12,920 nucleotides of DNA, from NCBI GenBank assembly GCA_955652215.1, contig CATPAX010000172.1:1-12920 (forward strand), written 5' to 3'. Shown piece after piece: positions 6,441-12,920 of the stretch. Source of the DNA: an uncultured Solirubrobacteraceae bacterium. Lineage in GTDB: Bacteria; Actinomycetota; Thermoleophilia; Solirubrobacterales; Solirubrobacteraceae. The notes beneath the pieces are model-generated. The model had not been told where the DNA came from. It saw only the letters and a list, made by a program, of their open reading frames with translations, and did no database searches. The first letter of the stretch is position 1; every line of letters starts with the position of its first letter. The translations under genes and the position numbers were made by a program.

Positions 6441-6443
6441 AGG
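6438..6443 (+). promoter_or_regulatory. Ribosome binding site of the dioxygenase gene
   Basis: A full AGGAGG lies four bases before the ATG at 6448, one of the few strong Shine-Dalgarno sites in the window, and it fixes this start. Confidence 0.85.
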
Positions 6444-6447
6444 CGAC

Positions 6448-7395
6448 ATGCAGCTCGAAGGCATCCATCACATCACCGCGATCACCGCCGACGCACAGCA
6501 AAATGTCGACTTCTACGCCGGGGTTCTCGGCCTGCGGCTGGTCAAGAAGTCGGTCAACCAGGACGACACGTCGGTGTACCACCTGTTCTACGCCGACGAG
6601 ACGGGCGATCCCGGGTCGGACATCACCTTCTTCGAGTATCCGGGTCTGCCCCGTGGGCGTGCCGGAGCGGGAATGGTGCACCAGATCGTGTGGCGCCTGA
6701 CCGGACCCGAGGCGCTCGACTTCTGGGAGCGCCGCCTTGCCGATCACGGCACTGACCTCACACGACACCCGGACAGCGTCGTATTCGCCGATCCCGAGGG
6801 CTTGACCCACGAGCTCAGGGTTGTCGAGACCAGCGACGAGCCACTGATCGCCGAGCACCCCGGGATCCCCTCCGAGCTGGCAATCCAGGGCTTTCACGCC
6901 GCGCGCGCCCACGCGGCCGATCCCGCGCGTAGCCGCGACCTGCTCGAGGACACTCTCGGGTTTTCGCCGCCGGTCAAGGTCGGCCCCGGTGCAGTGATCG
7001 AGTCGCGTGAGCTCAGGGGCAAGCGCCGTGGCAACTACTACCTCTATGAGCCGCCGCCGGCAGAGCACGGCCTGCAAGGTGCGGGCACCGTTCACCACAT
7101 TGCCTGGGCAGCGCAGCCCGAGGAGATCGAGGCCTGGCGCCAGCGTGTCGCGCAGGGCGGAGCGCATCCTACGCCGGTGATCGACCGCCACTATTTCCGC
7201 TCGGTGTACTTCCGCGAGCCGTCCGGTGTGCTGTTCGAGATCGCCACGATCGGCCCCGGATTCACCGTCGACGAGCCGGTCGAGCATCTCGGCGAGAAAC
7301 TGTCGCTGACGCCCCCGTACGAGCACTTGCGCGAGCGGATCGAGCCGAAGCTCACGCCGCTGCGCAACCCGCGCGAGAGCTGGAGCGCGCGCTAG
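6448..7395 (+). CDS. Ring-cleaving dioxygenase, MhqO-like, glyoxalase/vicinal-oxygen-chelate fold
   Basis: This is a 315-residue protein with two glyoxalase (VOC) modules: residues 3-127 begin GIHHITAITADAQQNVDFY, and residues 145-267 contain TVHHIAW and VLFEIAT. The expected metal triad is His in GIHHIT (H7 or H8), His in VHHIAW (H216 or H217) and E264 in LFEIA. This pattern and length fit the MhqO/LinE-like ring-cleaving dioxygenases, which in Bacillus are linked to quinone and hydroquinone resistance; the real substrate here is not known. The second module ends with DPEG/EPSG-type turns typical of VOC proteins (EPSGVLFEI). It is a cytoplasmic enzyme with no signal peptide. It has its own -35/-10 promoter, a palindrome over the -10 and ribosome site, and a strong Shine-Dalgarno, so a dedicated repressor (MarR or TetR type) is likely. 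It ends at a hairpin shared with the convergent glycan gene. Confidence 0.9.
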   Translation: MQLEGIHHITAITADAQQNVDFYAGVLGLRLVKKSVNQDDTSVYHLFYADETGDPGSDITFFEYPGLPRGRAGAGMVHQIVWRLTGPEALDFWERRLADHGTDLTRHPDSVVFADPEGLTHELRVVETSDEPLIAEHPGIPSELAIQGFHAARAHAADPARSRDLLEDTLGFSPPVKVGPGAVIESRELRGKRRGNYYLYEPPPAEHGLQGAGTVHHIAWAAQPEEIEAWRQRVAQGGAHPTPVIDRHYFRSVYFREPSGVLFEIATIGPGFTVDEPVEHLGEKLSLTPPYEHLRERIEPKLTPLRNPRESWSAR

Positions 7396-7418
7396 CGGCG
7401 CACTGGCAAAGGCCGGCC

Positions 7419-7453
7419 GATCGATCTTGCGCCACTATGGCGCACGATCGATC
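7419..7453. terminator. Bidirectional hairpin between convergent genes
   Basis: GATCGATC-T-TGCGCC (7419-7433) pairs with GGCGCA-C-GATCGATC (7439-7453) around a 5-base loop ACTAT, a 14-bp stem with one mismatch. It starts 24 bases after the dioxygenase stop and ends 22 bases before the stop of the convergent fusion gene, so it can serve both. No T-run follows on either strand. Confidence 0.65.
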
Positions 7454-7474
7454 ACCGTGTCAGTCCGACGGCTT

Positions 7475-10201
7475 CTAAACGGGAACGCCGGCGTCGTTCA
7501 TCAGACGCGCGACCGGCACAGCCCGAAGGTGCTCTGAGCCCAGCCGCGAGGCGAGCTCGCTGACGAGCCGCGCCACATCGCTCGGCTTGCTCACGGTCAG
7601 CTCGATCACCTCGCCGGGGCGCAGCATCCCGACTTCGGTGTGGCTGCCCCCGAGCTTTACCGCTCCCGCCACCAGACGCCCGCCGGCGCCGTGGGCAAAC
7701 AGCCACTGCCCGAGGCTCGGACCGCTCGACACATACAGGAAGTGGTGATGATGGTGCAGCCCGCACGTGCGGCCGAGGTCGTTGATTACGTCGCGGGTAC
7801 CCAGCCAGCGCACGAGCCCGCCCTTCGGCAGCCGCGGAACCGCCTGATCGCCCGATGGCACCGCGCTCAGCTGTGCCGCGGTGAGGCTGTGAGCGACTGT
7901 GAACGACACATGGATACCCTGGCTCGAGAGCACGCGTGCGACCGCGGGAAGATCGGTCAGGGGCGTATTGACCAGGATCCCCACCTCGGGCCTCGTCGTT
8001 GCCACCCCGGTCACGGGGCGCATGTGCACGAAGTGCGACACCAGCTTGTAAGAGGCGCCCGTGGTGAACGTCCACGCCACCAGGGCCAAGGACACCGCCG
8101 CGGTGGTTGCAGCCCGCGCGGTGCGCACGCGCCAGACCGGCAGCTGCCGGACCCGGCGCTCGTCGCCCAGGATCAGGGATGCCGTCGACGGGCGTCGCGC
8201 GAACGAGCCGTCGGGCTCGGGGCTGCGCTGCAGCGCCCGCTCGATCGCGGGGCCCAGCTCTTTCTGCTTGCGCGCGACCTCGGCGAGGCCGAACCGCTCG
8301 AGCGCGGCGTTGGACGCGCGGACGTGGCCGTAGCCGAACCCGTAGGAGACAACCGGGCAGCCGCGGATGATCGCCTCGAGCACCGTCAGTCCGGCGCTCG
8401 AGTGGACGAGCGTGTCGCTGGCCGCAAGCACGTCGCCCATCCGGTCGGTGAAGCCCATCAGCCGCAGCCGAGGCTCGCCGCCGAGATGACGGGCGACCCG
8501 CAAGCGCAGGTTGTCATTGCGCCCGCACAGGCAAAGCACGAGGGCATCGGGGACTGCAAGCGCGGCCCGTGTGGCGCCAAGCAGGTCGCCAACTCCCCAG
8601 CCTCCACCCGAGACGGCGATCACCTTCGCGTCGGCCGGCAAGCCAAGCGCCCTCCGCGCGTCGGCTCGGGTCCGCGCCGCCAGGAACGCCGGCGAGGTCG
8701 GTGGCTTGGCCCAGCGCACGCTGCCGGGGCCGGCGATCTTTTCGACCTCCTCAACGGACTCCGGGTGAGTGATGAAGTGCAGGTCGATCCCCGGGTGCGC
8801 CCAGAACTGAAGCCCGGCCAGATCGGTGATCGACGAGTAGCACGGAACGTTCAGCCGGCCGGTGCGGCGGAGCTCTCCGAGAACGGCCGTCACGCCTGGG
8901 TACGTCGAGAGGATGTAGTCCGGGTTGTGCGCGCGGATCAGCCGCATCAGCCCGCGGCGTCCCAGCGCCGTCAACAGCCTCCTGGCGATCCACCGCGTCG
9001 GGGCGAAGTACATGAACAGCATGTACTGGAAGTCGAACAGCCACGGAACCCAGCGAAACATGAACGCGGAGTTCTCGCGGAGCACGCGCGTGAGCAGGCC
9101 TCCCATCGCGGGCAGACCATTGACGATCGAGACCTGGGCGTCGGGGTCGTCGTCGCGGAACTCCCGGGACACAGCTCTCGCGGGCAGGTCGTGTCCTTCG
9201 CCGATGTCGGCGGAGATGATCAGCACGTTCCGGGGCCGGGACTCGGCGTCTGGCTCGCCGGCCGGGATCACCGCGTCGGCCTGACGCTCGGCGGCGACGG
9301 TCGCCTGCTCCTGGCGCCACTGCACATAGCGACGCACTCCCTCGTGGAACGGCGTCCCTGCGCTCCAGCCGAGCTCCTGGCGCGCGCGGTCGCTGTTTAC
9401 GACCTTGCCGCCGAAGTCACCGGGGCGCGCCGGCGTGTAGACGATCTCGACGTTCCCGAGGAGCTCCTTGACCGTCTCGGCGATCTGCTTGATCGTGACG
9501 TTCTCGTCGCTGGCGAGGTTGTAAACGCGGTTGGCCGCCTGTTCCTCGAGGCCGAGCGCGACGCCGTGGGCGAGGTCCTCGACGTACACGAAGCGGCGCG
9601 ACTGGCCGCCGTCACCGGCGAGCGTCAGCGGCTCGCCGCGCAGCGCCTTGCCGACGAACGCGGGGATCACCGCTGCCTCCCGCGCGCGAGGCCCGTACGG
9701 GATGCCGAAGCGCAGGATCGTGTAGTCGATGCCGTACAGCTCCTGGTAGGCCTTGCAGTAGAGCTCGCCCGCGAGCTTGGTACTCGTGTACAGGTGGCTG
9801 GGAGGCGGCAGCAGCGTGTCCTCGTCGACCGCTTCCTGCTCGCAGTCGGAGTAGACCCAGATCGTGCTGGCGTAGACGATCCGCTTGACCCCCGCGCGCC
9901 GCGCGGCCTCGAGGACCGTGACGGTCCCGCGAGCGTTGACCCGCTCGGCGTCCTCGGGCTCCGCATGTACGTCGTTGACGTCGGCGACCGCCGCCAGGTG
10001 GGCCACCGCGTCGCAGCTGTGCAGCGCGCGCTCCAGAGCCTCGCGGTCGGTGATCGACCCGAGCACCGTGTCGACGCTGCCGCGCTCGTGCCACGGCGAG
10101 GGCCGCAGGTCATAGATCACGGGCTCGTGTCCGCGCGCGCGAAGCTTGTCGACTACGTGCGAGCCGATGAACCCTGATCCGCCTGTGACTAGAACTCTCA
10201 T
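7475..10201 (-). CDS. Fusion of NAD-dependent epimerase/dehydratase, MGDG-synthase-like glycosyltransferase, TM helix and degenerate deacetylase-like domain
   Basis: This is one uninterrupted 908-residue frame. Residues 1-300 are an extended-SDR sugar-nucleotide epimerase/dehydratase: GGSGFIG at 7-13, S112, and Y138/K142 in YTSTK. A flexible Ala/Glu/Pro linker (300-324) leads to an MGDG-synthase/MurG-like (GT28-type) glycosyltransferase, about 325-660: ISADIGEGH (329-337), SGGGWGVG (531-538), and the donor-site region SSAGLTVLEAIIRGCP (601-616). A membrane helix at about 698-716 follows basic residues, so the first 690 residues should be cytoplasmic and the tail outside. Residues 738-908 resemble a NodB deacetylase core, with GILVNTPLTDLPAVARVLSSQ where active enzymes have TFDDG, and without the HxxxH motif, so it is probably non-catalytic; HHHHH occupies 816-820. 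ATG 10201 is four bases after the aminotransferase stop, showing an operon. A sugar nucleotide made or altered by the N-terminal part may be used directly by the transferase. Donor and acceptor are unknown. Confidence 0.88.
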   Translation of the reverse strand: MRVLVTGGSGFIGSHVVDKLRARGHEPVIYDLRPSPWHERGSVDTVLGSITDREALERALHSCDAVAHLAAVADVNDVHAEPEDAERVNARGTVTVLEAARRAGVKRIVYASTIWVYSDCEQEAVDEDTLLPPPSHLYTSTKLAGELYCKAYQELYGIDYTILRFGIPYGPRAREAAVIPAFVGKALRGEPLTLAGDGGQSRRFVYVEDLAHGVALGLEEQAANRVYNLASDENVTIKQIAETVKELLGNVEIVYTPARPGDFGGKVVNSDRARQELGWSAGTPFHEGVRRYVQWRQEQATVAAERQADAVIPAGEPDAESRPRNVLIISADIGEGHDLPARAVSREFRDDDPDAQVSIVNGLPAMGGLLTRVLRENSAFMFRWVPWLFDFQYMLFMYFAPTRWIARRLLTALGRRGLMRLIRAHNPDYILSTYPGVTAVLGELRRTGRLNVPCYSSITDLAGLQFWAHPGIDLHFITHPESVEEVEKIAGPGSVRWAKPPTSPAFLAARTRADARRALGLPADAKVIAVSGGGWGVGDLLGATRAALAVPDALVLCLCGRNDNLRLRVARHLGGEPRLRLMGFTDRMGDVLAASDTLVHSSAGLTVLEAIIRGCPVVSYGFGYGHVRASNAALERFGLAEVARKQKELGPAIERALQRSPEPDGSFARRPSTASLILGDERRVRQLPVWRVRTARAATTAAVSLALVAWTFTTGASYKLVSHFVHMRPVTGVATTRPEVGILVNTPLTDLPAVARVLSSQGIHVSFTVAHSLTAAQLSAVPSGDQAVPRLPKGGLVRWLGTRDVINDLGRTCGLHHHHHFLYVSSGPSLGQWLFAHGAGGRLVAGAVKLGGSHTEVGMLRPGEVIELTVSKPSDVARLVSELASRLGSEHLRAVPVARLMNDAGVPV

Positions 10202-10205
10202 TTGC

Positions 10206-11213
10206 TTAGGACTCCGGACGGTAATACAGCGGCACGCAGGAATGGTTGCGCGCGACCCAGTCGCTGTTCGGGAGTTCCACGTCGTGACCCATGATCCTGT
10301 GACAGGGCTCGTCGTAGACCCTGCCGGTCGAACGCTCGAGCCAGTCGAACACGATGTACTTGTAGAGGCCTGAGACCATCCCGTCCGGCAGCTCGAGTCG
10401 GCTCGGGTAGCTCGGGTCGAGCTGCTCGCGGGCGACTCGGTTCTTCCAGGCCACGATCTCGGGCAGCCGCTCCACCTGCACGAGGCCGACGGCCGCTGTG
10501 AATTCGTTCATCCGGAAGTTCAGCCCGCTCACCTCGTAGCCGGGCTTTCCGTAGTTCCGGTAGGCGCGGGCGTGCTCGATCACCTCCGGGCGACGGGAAA
10601 CCAGCACGCCGCCCTCGCCCGTGGAGATCGTCTTGGTGGCGTACAGCGAGAACACTCCCGCGTCGCCGAAGCTCCCGGGGTGACGGCCGTTCCAGCTGGC
10701 TCCGTGCGCATGGGCGCAGTCCTCGATCAGGAAGATCTCGTGCTCGGCGCAGTACTTGGCGATCTGCTCGGTGTCGAATGCGATGTGGCCGCCGATGTGC
10801 ACCAGGAACGCCGCGCGCGGCTCGTGCCGCTCGGCCTTTTCCTGAAAGTCCGCGAACGACATGCAGAGATCCTCGCGATTGCAATCCACGAATTGAACAT
10901 CGGCACCGGCGCCCAGAGCGGCAAGCGGGGTGGCCATGAATGTGTTGGCAGGACACAGGACGGTTTCGCCTCGGACACCAGCGAACTGGAGCGCCGCAAG
11001 TGCTCCACCCGCCCAGCTAGAGAGAGCGACCGCCGGCGCGGCGCCTTGCTTCTCCCAGGCCGATTCGAAGCGTCCCACGATCTCGCCCTCGGACCAGCGC
11101 TCTGAGTCGAGCACCTCGTCGATCAGCTCGTGCAGCCGAGCGCGATCGCGATGGTCGAACCCGATCGCGAAGCGCGCGAAATCGGGTGACGGGGGTGCGG
11201 AGGTCGGATTCAT
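10206..11213 (-). CDS. DegT/DnrJ/EryC1/StrS-family PLP aminotransferase
   Basis: This is a 335-residue sugar-aminotransferase-type protein. Fold-type I PLP signatures are clear: LSSWAGGALAAL (64-75, phosphate-binding region), CPANTFMATPLAAL (87-100), EDCAHAHG (164-171, with D165 contacting the PLP ring nitrogen and H168), and the Schiff-base lysine K194 in YATKTISTGEGG. RNYGKPGYEVSGLNFRMNEFTAAVG (219-243) is the conserved substrate-site segment of the family. The family transfers an amino group to keto-sugar nucleotides. It is slightly shorter than the usual 370 residues, but the C-terminal NHSCVPLYY is intact. It is followed after four bases by the epimerase-transferase fusion, so the two act together, and it lies 113 bases downstream of a deacetylase on the same strand. 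The ATG at 11213 has no clear Shine-Dalgarno. The exact amino sugar is unknown. Confidence 0.9.
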   Translation of the reverse strand: MNPTSAPPSPDFARFAIGFDHRDRARLHELIDEVLDSERWSEGEIVGRFESAWEKQGAAPAVALSSWAGGALAALQFAGVRGETVLCPANTFMATPLAALGAGADVQFVDCNREDLCMSFADFQEKAERHEPRAAFLVHIGGHIAFDTEQIAKYCAEHEIFLIEDCAHAHGASWNGRHPGSFGDAGVFSLYATKTISTGEGGVLVSRRPEVIEHARAYRNYGKPGYEVSGLNFRMNEFTAAVGLVQVERLPEIVAWKNRVAREQLDPSYPSRLELPDGMVSGLYKYIVFDWLERSTGRVYDEPCHRIMGHDVELPNSDWVARNHSCVPLYYRPES

Positions 11214-11326
11214 GGTCTAACTAGGCAGGGCCGCGCGCATCGCGCAGCCGCTTGAGCCGGCCGGGCGGCGCGAAGCTCGCTTTACCGGCCCATCCTCGCA
11301 GGTCACTGCCCAGGCCGGCAAGCCTG

Positions 11327-11986
11327 TCATAAGGGTAGGACGGTAGCGAGCCCGCGACATGAAAGCTCTGCCAGGATTACCGGGAGCGCCTCCGCGGTCC
11401 TTCGATGCGAGCCACTGGCGCTGTAGAAGTCCGCATCGTGCAGGAGGATCACGTCACCGTCCGAGAGACCGCGTGTCGCGCGAGCTGCGATCCGCGTGGG
11501 GGTGGTGAACTTCCGCCAGTCCTTGCCCCAACGTGACCACAGCAGCGGCCTGAACCCGCTCGCGCGCGCGAGCGTGAAACCCGCGGCGCTATAGATGCCG
11601 TAGGGCGGGCGATGCCAGCTGGGACTGACACCGGTGGCGTCTTCGATCGCGGCTCGCGACCGGCGGAGGTCCTCCTCCAGCTGGCGTTCGCTGAGCCGCA
11701 GCTGCAGGCGGTGGCGGTGGCAGTGAAGGGCGATCCTGTGGCCCGCGCCGTCGATCCTGGCGGCCAGGGACGGTCGACGGAGCACCTGCTCCCCAACCAG
11801 GAAGAAGGTCGCGCTGGCGCCGCGGCTTGCCAGCAGCTCGAGGATCGCCGGGGTGCCCTCGGGGTGCGGGCCGTCGTCGAATGTGAGTGCGACGCCGCCG
11901 GCCTCCTCGAGCCTCAGCGGAATCCCGCGCTCGCGGGCGACTGAGGGTAGGACCGGCGCGAGCAGCGCGGGCAGTCGGACTGGCAC
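11327..11986 (-). CDS. Polysaccharide deacetylase (NodB-type, carbohydrate esterase 4)
   Basis: This is a 219-residue compact NodB domain. The motifs are all visible: TFDDGPHPEGTP (35-46, D37 and D38 for base and metal), an HxxxH in HCHRH (H88, H92; metal ligands), RPPYG (126-130), WGKDW (153-157) and LLHD (181-184, with catalytic His183). It removes acetyl groups from N- or O-acetylated sugars using a divalent metal. No convincing signal peptide or TM segment is seen, only a mildly hydrophobic N-terminus, so its site of action is unclear. The only reasonable start is GTG 11986, 47 bases from the divergent recD2 start. It precedes the aminotransferase on the same strand by 113 bases. The likely target is the acetamido sugar of the product made by the two downstream genes (inferred). 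Confidence 0.88.
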   Translation of the reverse strand: MPVRLPALLAPVLPSVARERGIPLRLEEAGGVALTFDDGPHPEGTPAILELLASRGASATFFLVGEQVLRRPSLAARIDGAGHRIALHCHRHRLQLRLSERQLEEDLRRSRAAIEDATGVSPSWHRPPYGIYSAAGFTLARASGFRPLLWSRWGKDWRKFTTPTRIAARATRGLSDGDVILLHDADFYSASGSHRRTAEALPVILAELSCRGLATVLPL

Positions 11987-12015
11987 GGTGCCGCAACGAT
12001 GTCACGGTTGCCAGT

Positions 12016-12030
12016 GCGGATAACGTCCGC
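12016..12030 (+). promoter_or_regulatory. Short inverted repeat with possible -10 just before recD2
   Basis: GCGGA (12016-12020) and TCCGC (12026-12030) form an inverted repeat around a 5-base centre and include TAACGT (12021-12026), a TANNNT -10 form that would place the transcript start within a base of the GTG at 12034. The divergent gap also contains ACTGGCA (11979-11985) and TGCCAGT (12009-12015) as a wider inverted pair. Confidence 0.35.
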
Positions 12031-12033
12031 CTG

Positions 12034-12920
12034 GTGGATCAGTTCGATGCGGAGGTGACGGTTCGGCGGGTGCGCTTCGTCAGCGACGCAACGGGCTGGG
12101 GCGTGCTCGAGGCGGCCACCGACGACGGGACGGCGGTGGTGCTGGTCGGAATGCTCCACCACCTCGAAGAGCGCGAGCGCGTCAAGGTCATCGGAACCTG
12201 GGTCAACGACAGCCGCTACGGGGCTCAGGTGAAGGTGTCCGAGGCGACCCCGCTGCCACCGACCGACGCCGAGGCGCTGATTGCCTATCTGCGGCGCGTC
12301 AAGCACGTCGGGGAGAAGCGCGCTGCTCGGCTGGTGGCGCAGTTCGGCGCCGATCGCGTGCTCGACGCGATCGACGAGCGTCCGGAGGCCGCTTTCGCGG
12401 CCTCCGGTGTCCGGCGCGCCGCACTCGAGGAAGCGGTCAGCTCATGGGAGCGGCTCCGTGTCGCGCGCAAGCTCCACCTGCTGCTCGCCCCCCATGGCCT
12501 GGCCCATCTGGTGGCGAAGATCCAGGACGCGTTTGGCGACGGAGCCCACCGCGTGGTGAGTGAGCACCCATACGAGCTCACCAGCGTGTTCGGGGTCGGC
12601 TTCCTCACCGCCGACCGGATCGCCCGCTCCGCCGGAGGTATTTCGGACAGCCCCGAGCGGGCTCGTGCCGCGGCCCTCCATGTCCTCACGGAGAACGAAC
12701 GGAGCGGCAGCACGTGCATGCCGATCCGCAAGCTGCTCGCGTCCCTTGCAGAGCTGCTCAGGAGCGGAGTCGACGAGGCGTTCATCGATGGCCTGGTCAG
12801 CGCCGGCGACCTCGCGCGTGAACACGAGTGGGTGTATCGCCGGGAGACCGCCGAGCTCGAGGTGGAGCTCGCCCGGCGAATCGCCGATCTGGTGGCCGCC
12901 GATCCCGCGGACCGGCTGAG
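12034..12920 (+). CDS. recD2: RecD2-like ATP-dependent DNA helicase, N-terminal part (3' end outside window)
   Basis: The frame runs open to the right edge, giving 295 residues. Residues 1-80 form the N-terminal OB-like region (VRRVRFVSDATGWGVLE... VKVIGTWVNDSRYG). Two helix-hairpin-helix segments follow: VKHVGEKRAARLVAQFG (about 94-110) and SVFGVGFLTADRIA (about 189-202), then DSPERARAAALHVL (209-222). This order is that of RecD2 5'-3' SF1B helicases, which act alone, without RecBC, in DNA repair and replication. The Walker A and the other helicase motifs lie beyond the window, so activity cannot be judged. GTG 12034 is chosen because an actinobacterial -10 form (TAACGT) lies 7 bases upstream, suggesting a leaderless transcript; no ATG fits the frame. 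It is divergent from the deacetylase gene, and the two unrelated roles suggest that only the promoter region is shared. Confidence 0.82.
   Translation, partial: MDQFDAEVTVRRVRFVSDATGWGVLEAATDDGTAVVLVGMLHHLEERERVKVIGTWVNDSRYGAQVKVSEATPLPPTDAEALIAYLRRVKHVGEKRAARLVAQFGADRVLDAIDERPEAAFAASGVRRAALEEAVSSWERLRVARKLHLLLAPHGLAHLVAKIQDAFGDGAHRVVSEHPYELTSVFGVGFLTADRIARSAGGISDSPERARAAALHVLTENERSGSTCMPIRKLLASLAELLRSGVDEAFIDGLVSAGDLAREHEWVYRRETAELEVELARRIADLVAADPADRL

Noticed and set aside
6262..7326. A 354-codon open frame on the minus strand over the dioxygenase gene
   Set aside because: No recognisable motif; the plus-strand frame has the VOC metal residues, a Shine-Dalgarno and a promoter.
7640..10177. 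An 845-codon open frame on the plus strand, antisense to the fusion gene
   Set aside because: It mirrors the fusion gene almost end to end, its product is Arg/His/Gln-rich without any recognisable domain, and long antisense frames are expected in G+C-rich genes. The minus-strand product has clear enzyme motifs.
10572..11105. A 177-codon plus-strand frame opposite the aminotransferase
   Set aside because: Shadow of a gene whose PLP motifs are unmistakable.
11214..11326. Possible terminator or small gene between the deacetylase and aminotransferase
   Set aside because: Only a weak 5-bp hairpin (11233-11245) and a loosely spaced CCGGCC/GGCCGG pair were seen; no convincing signal or frame.
12281..12919. 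Plus-strand frames 12281-12559 and 12560-12919 as separate genes
   Set aside because: They are in a different frame from the helicase, are Ser/Arg-rich, and have no recognisable motif; the helicase frame is open throughout from 12034.

Overview
This is a G+C-rich window with almost no wasted space, probably from the chromosome of an actinobacterium. Several proteins resemble what I remember from Solirubrobacterales/Thermoleophilia, and a near-consensus actinobacterial-type LexA box is present, but the taxon is an inference. No tRNA, rRNA, CRISPR array, insertion sequence or phage gene was seen. Gene order looks like ordinary chromosome, with one unusual glycan or glycolipid cluster.

Layout. 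Positions 2-313 (+) hold the C-terminal end of a TetR-type regulator cut by the window edge. Positions 341-2989 (-) form a likely transcription unit read leftward: an ImuB-like Y-family polymerase homologue, a small DUF6504-type protein whose start overlaps the imuB stop, then an aldo/keto reductase. A LexA/SOS box lies directly at the imuB start, and a strong 12-bp hairpin separates it from the exported phosphodiesterase-like protein at 3136-4824 (-). A divergent intergenic region with direct and inverted repeats leads to a short-chain dehydrogenase at 4954-5910 (+). That gene ends in an intrinsic terminator, which also overlaps the stop of a small one-TM protein at 5928-6209 (-). A clear -35/-10 promoter and Shine-Dalgarno site drive a ring-cleaving-dioxygenase (MhqO-like glyoxalase fold) gene at 6448-7395 (+), which meets the next block at a hairpin between convergent genes.

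Positions 7475-11986 (-) are a glycan block, read leftward. It holds a NodB-type polysaccharide deacetylase, a DegT/StrS-type PLP aminotransferase, and, four bases later, a 908-residue protein. This protein joins a sugar-nucleotide epimerase/dehydratase, an MGDG-synthase-like glycosyltransferase, a transmembrane helix and a C-terminal domain that looks like a degenerate NodB deacetylase with five consecutive histidines. Together these suggest modification of a sugar nucleotide, transfer to a lipid or other acceptor at the membrane, and possible deacetylation. The product is unknown.

The window ends inside a RecD2-type helicase (12034 to the edge, +), of which only the N-terminal and helix-hairpin-helix regions are visible.

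The best candidates for something undescribed are the three-part fusion protein with its aminotransferase and deacetylase neighbours, and the SOS-box-controlled imuB-DUF6504 pair that has no imuA or dnaE2 beside it.
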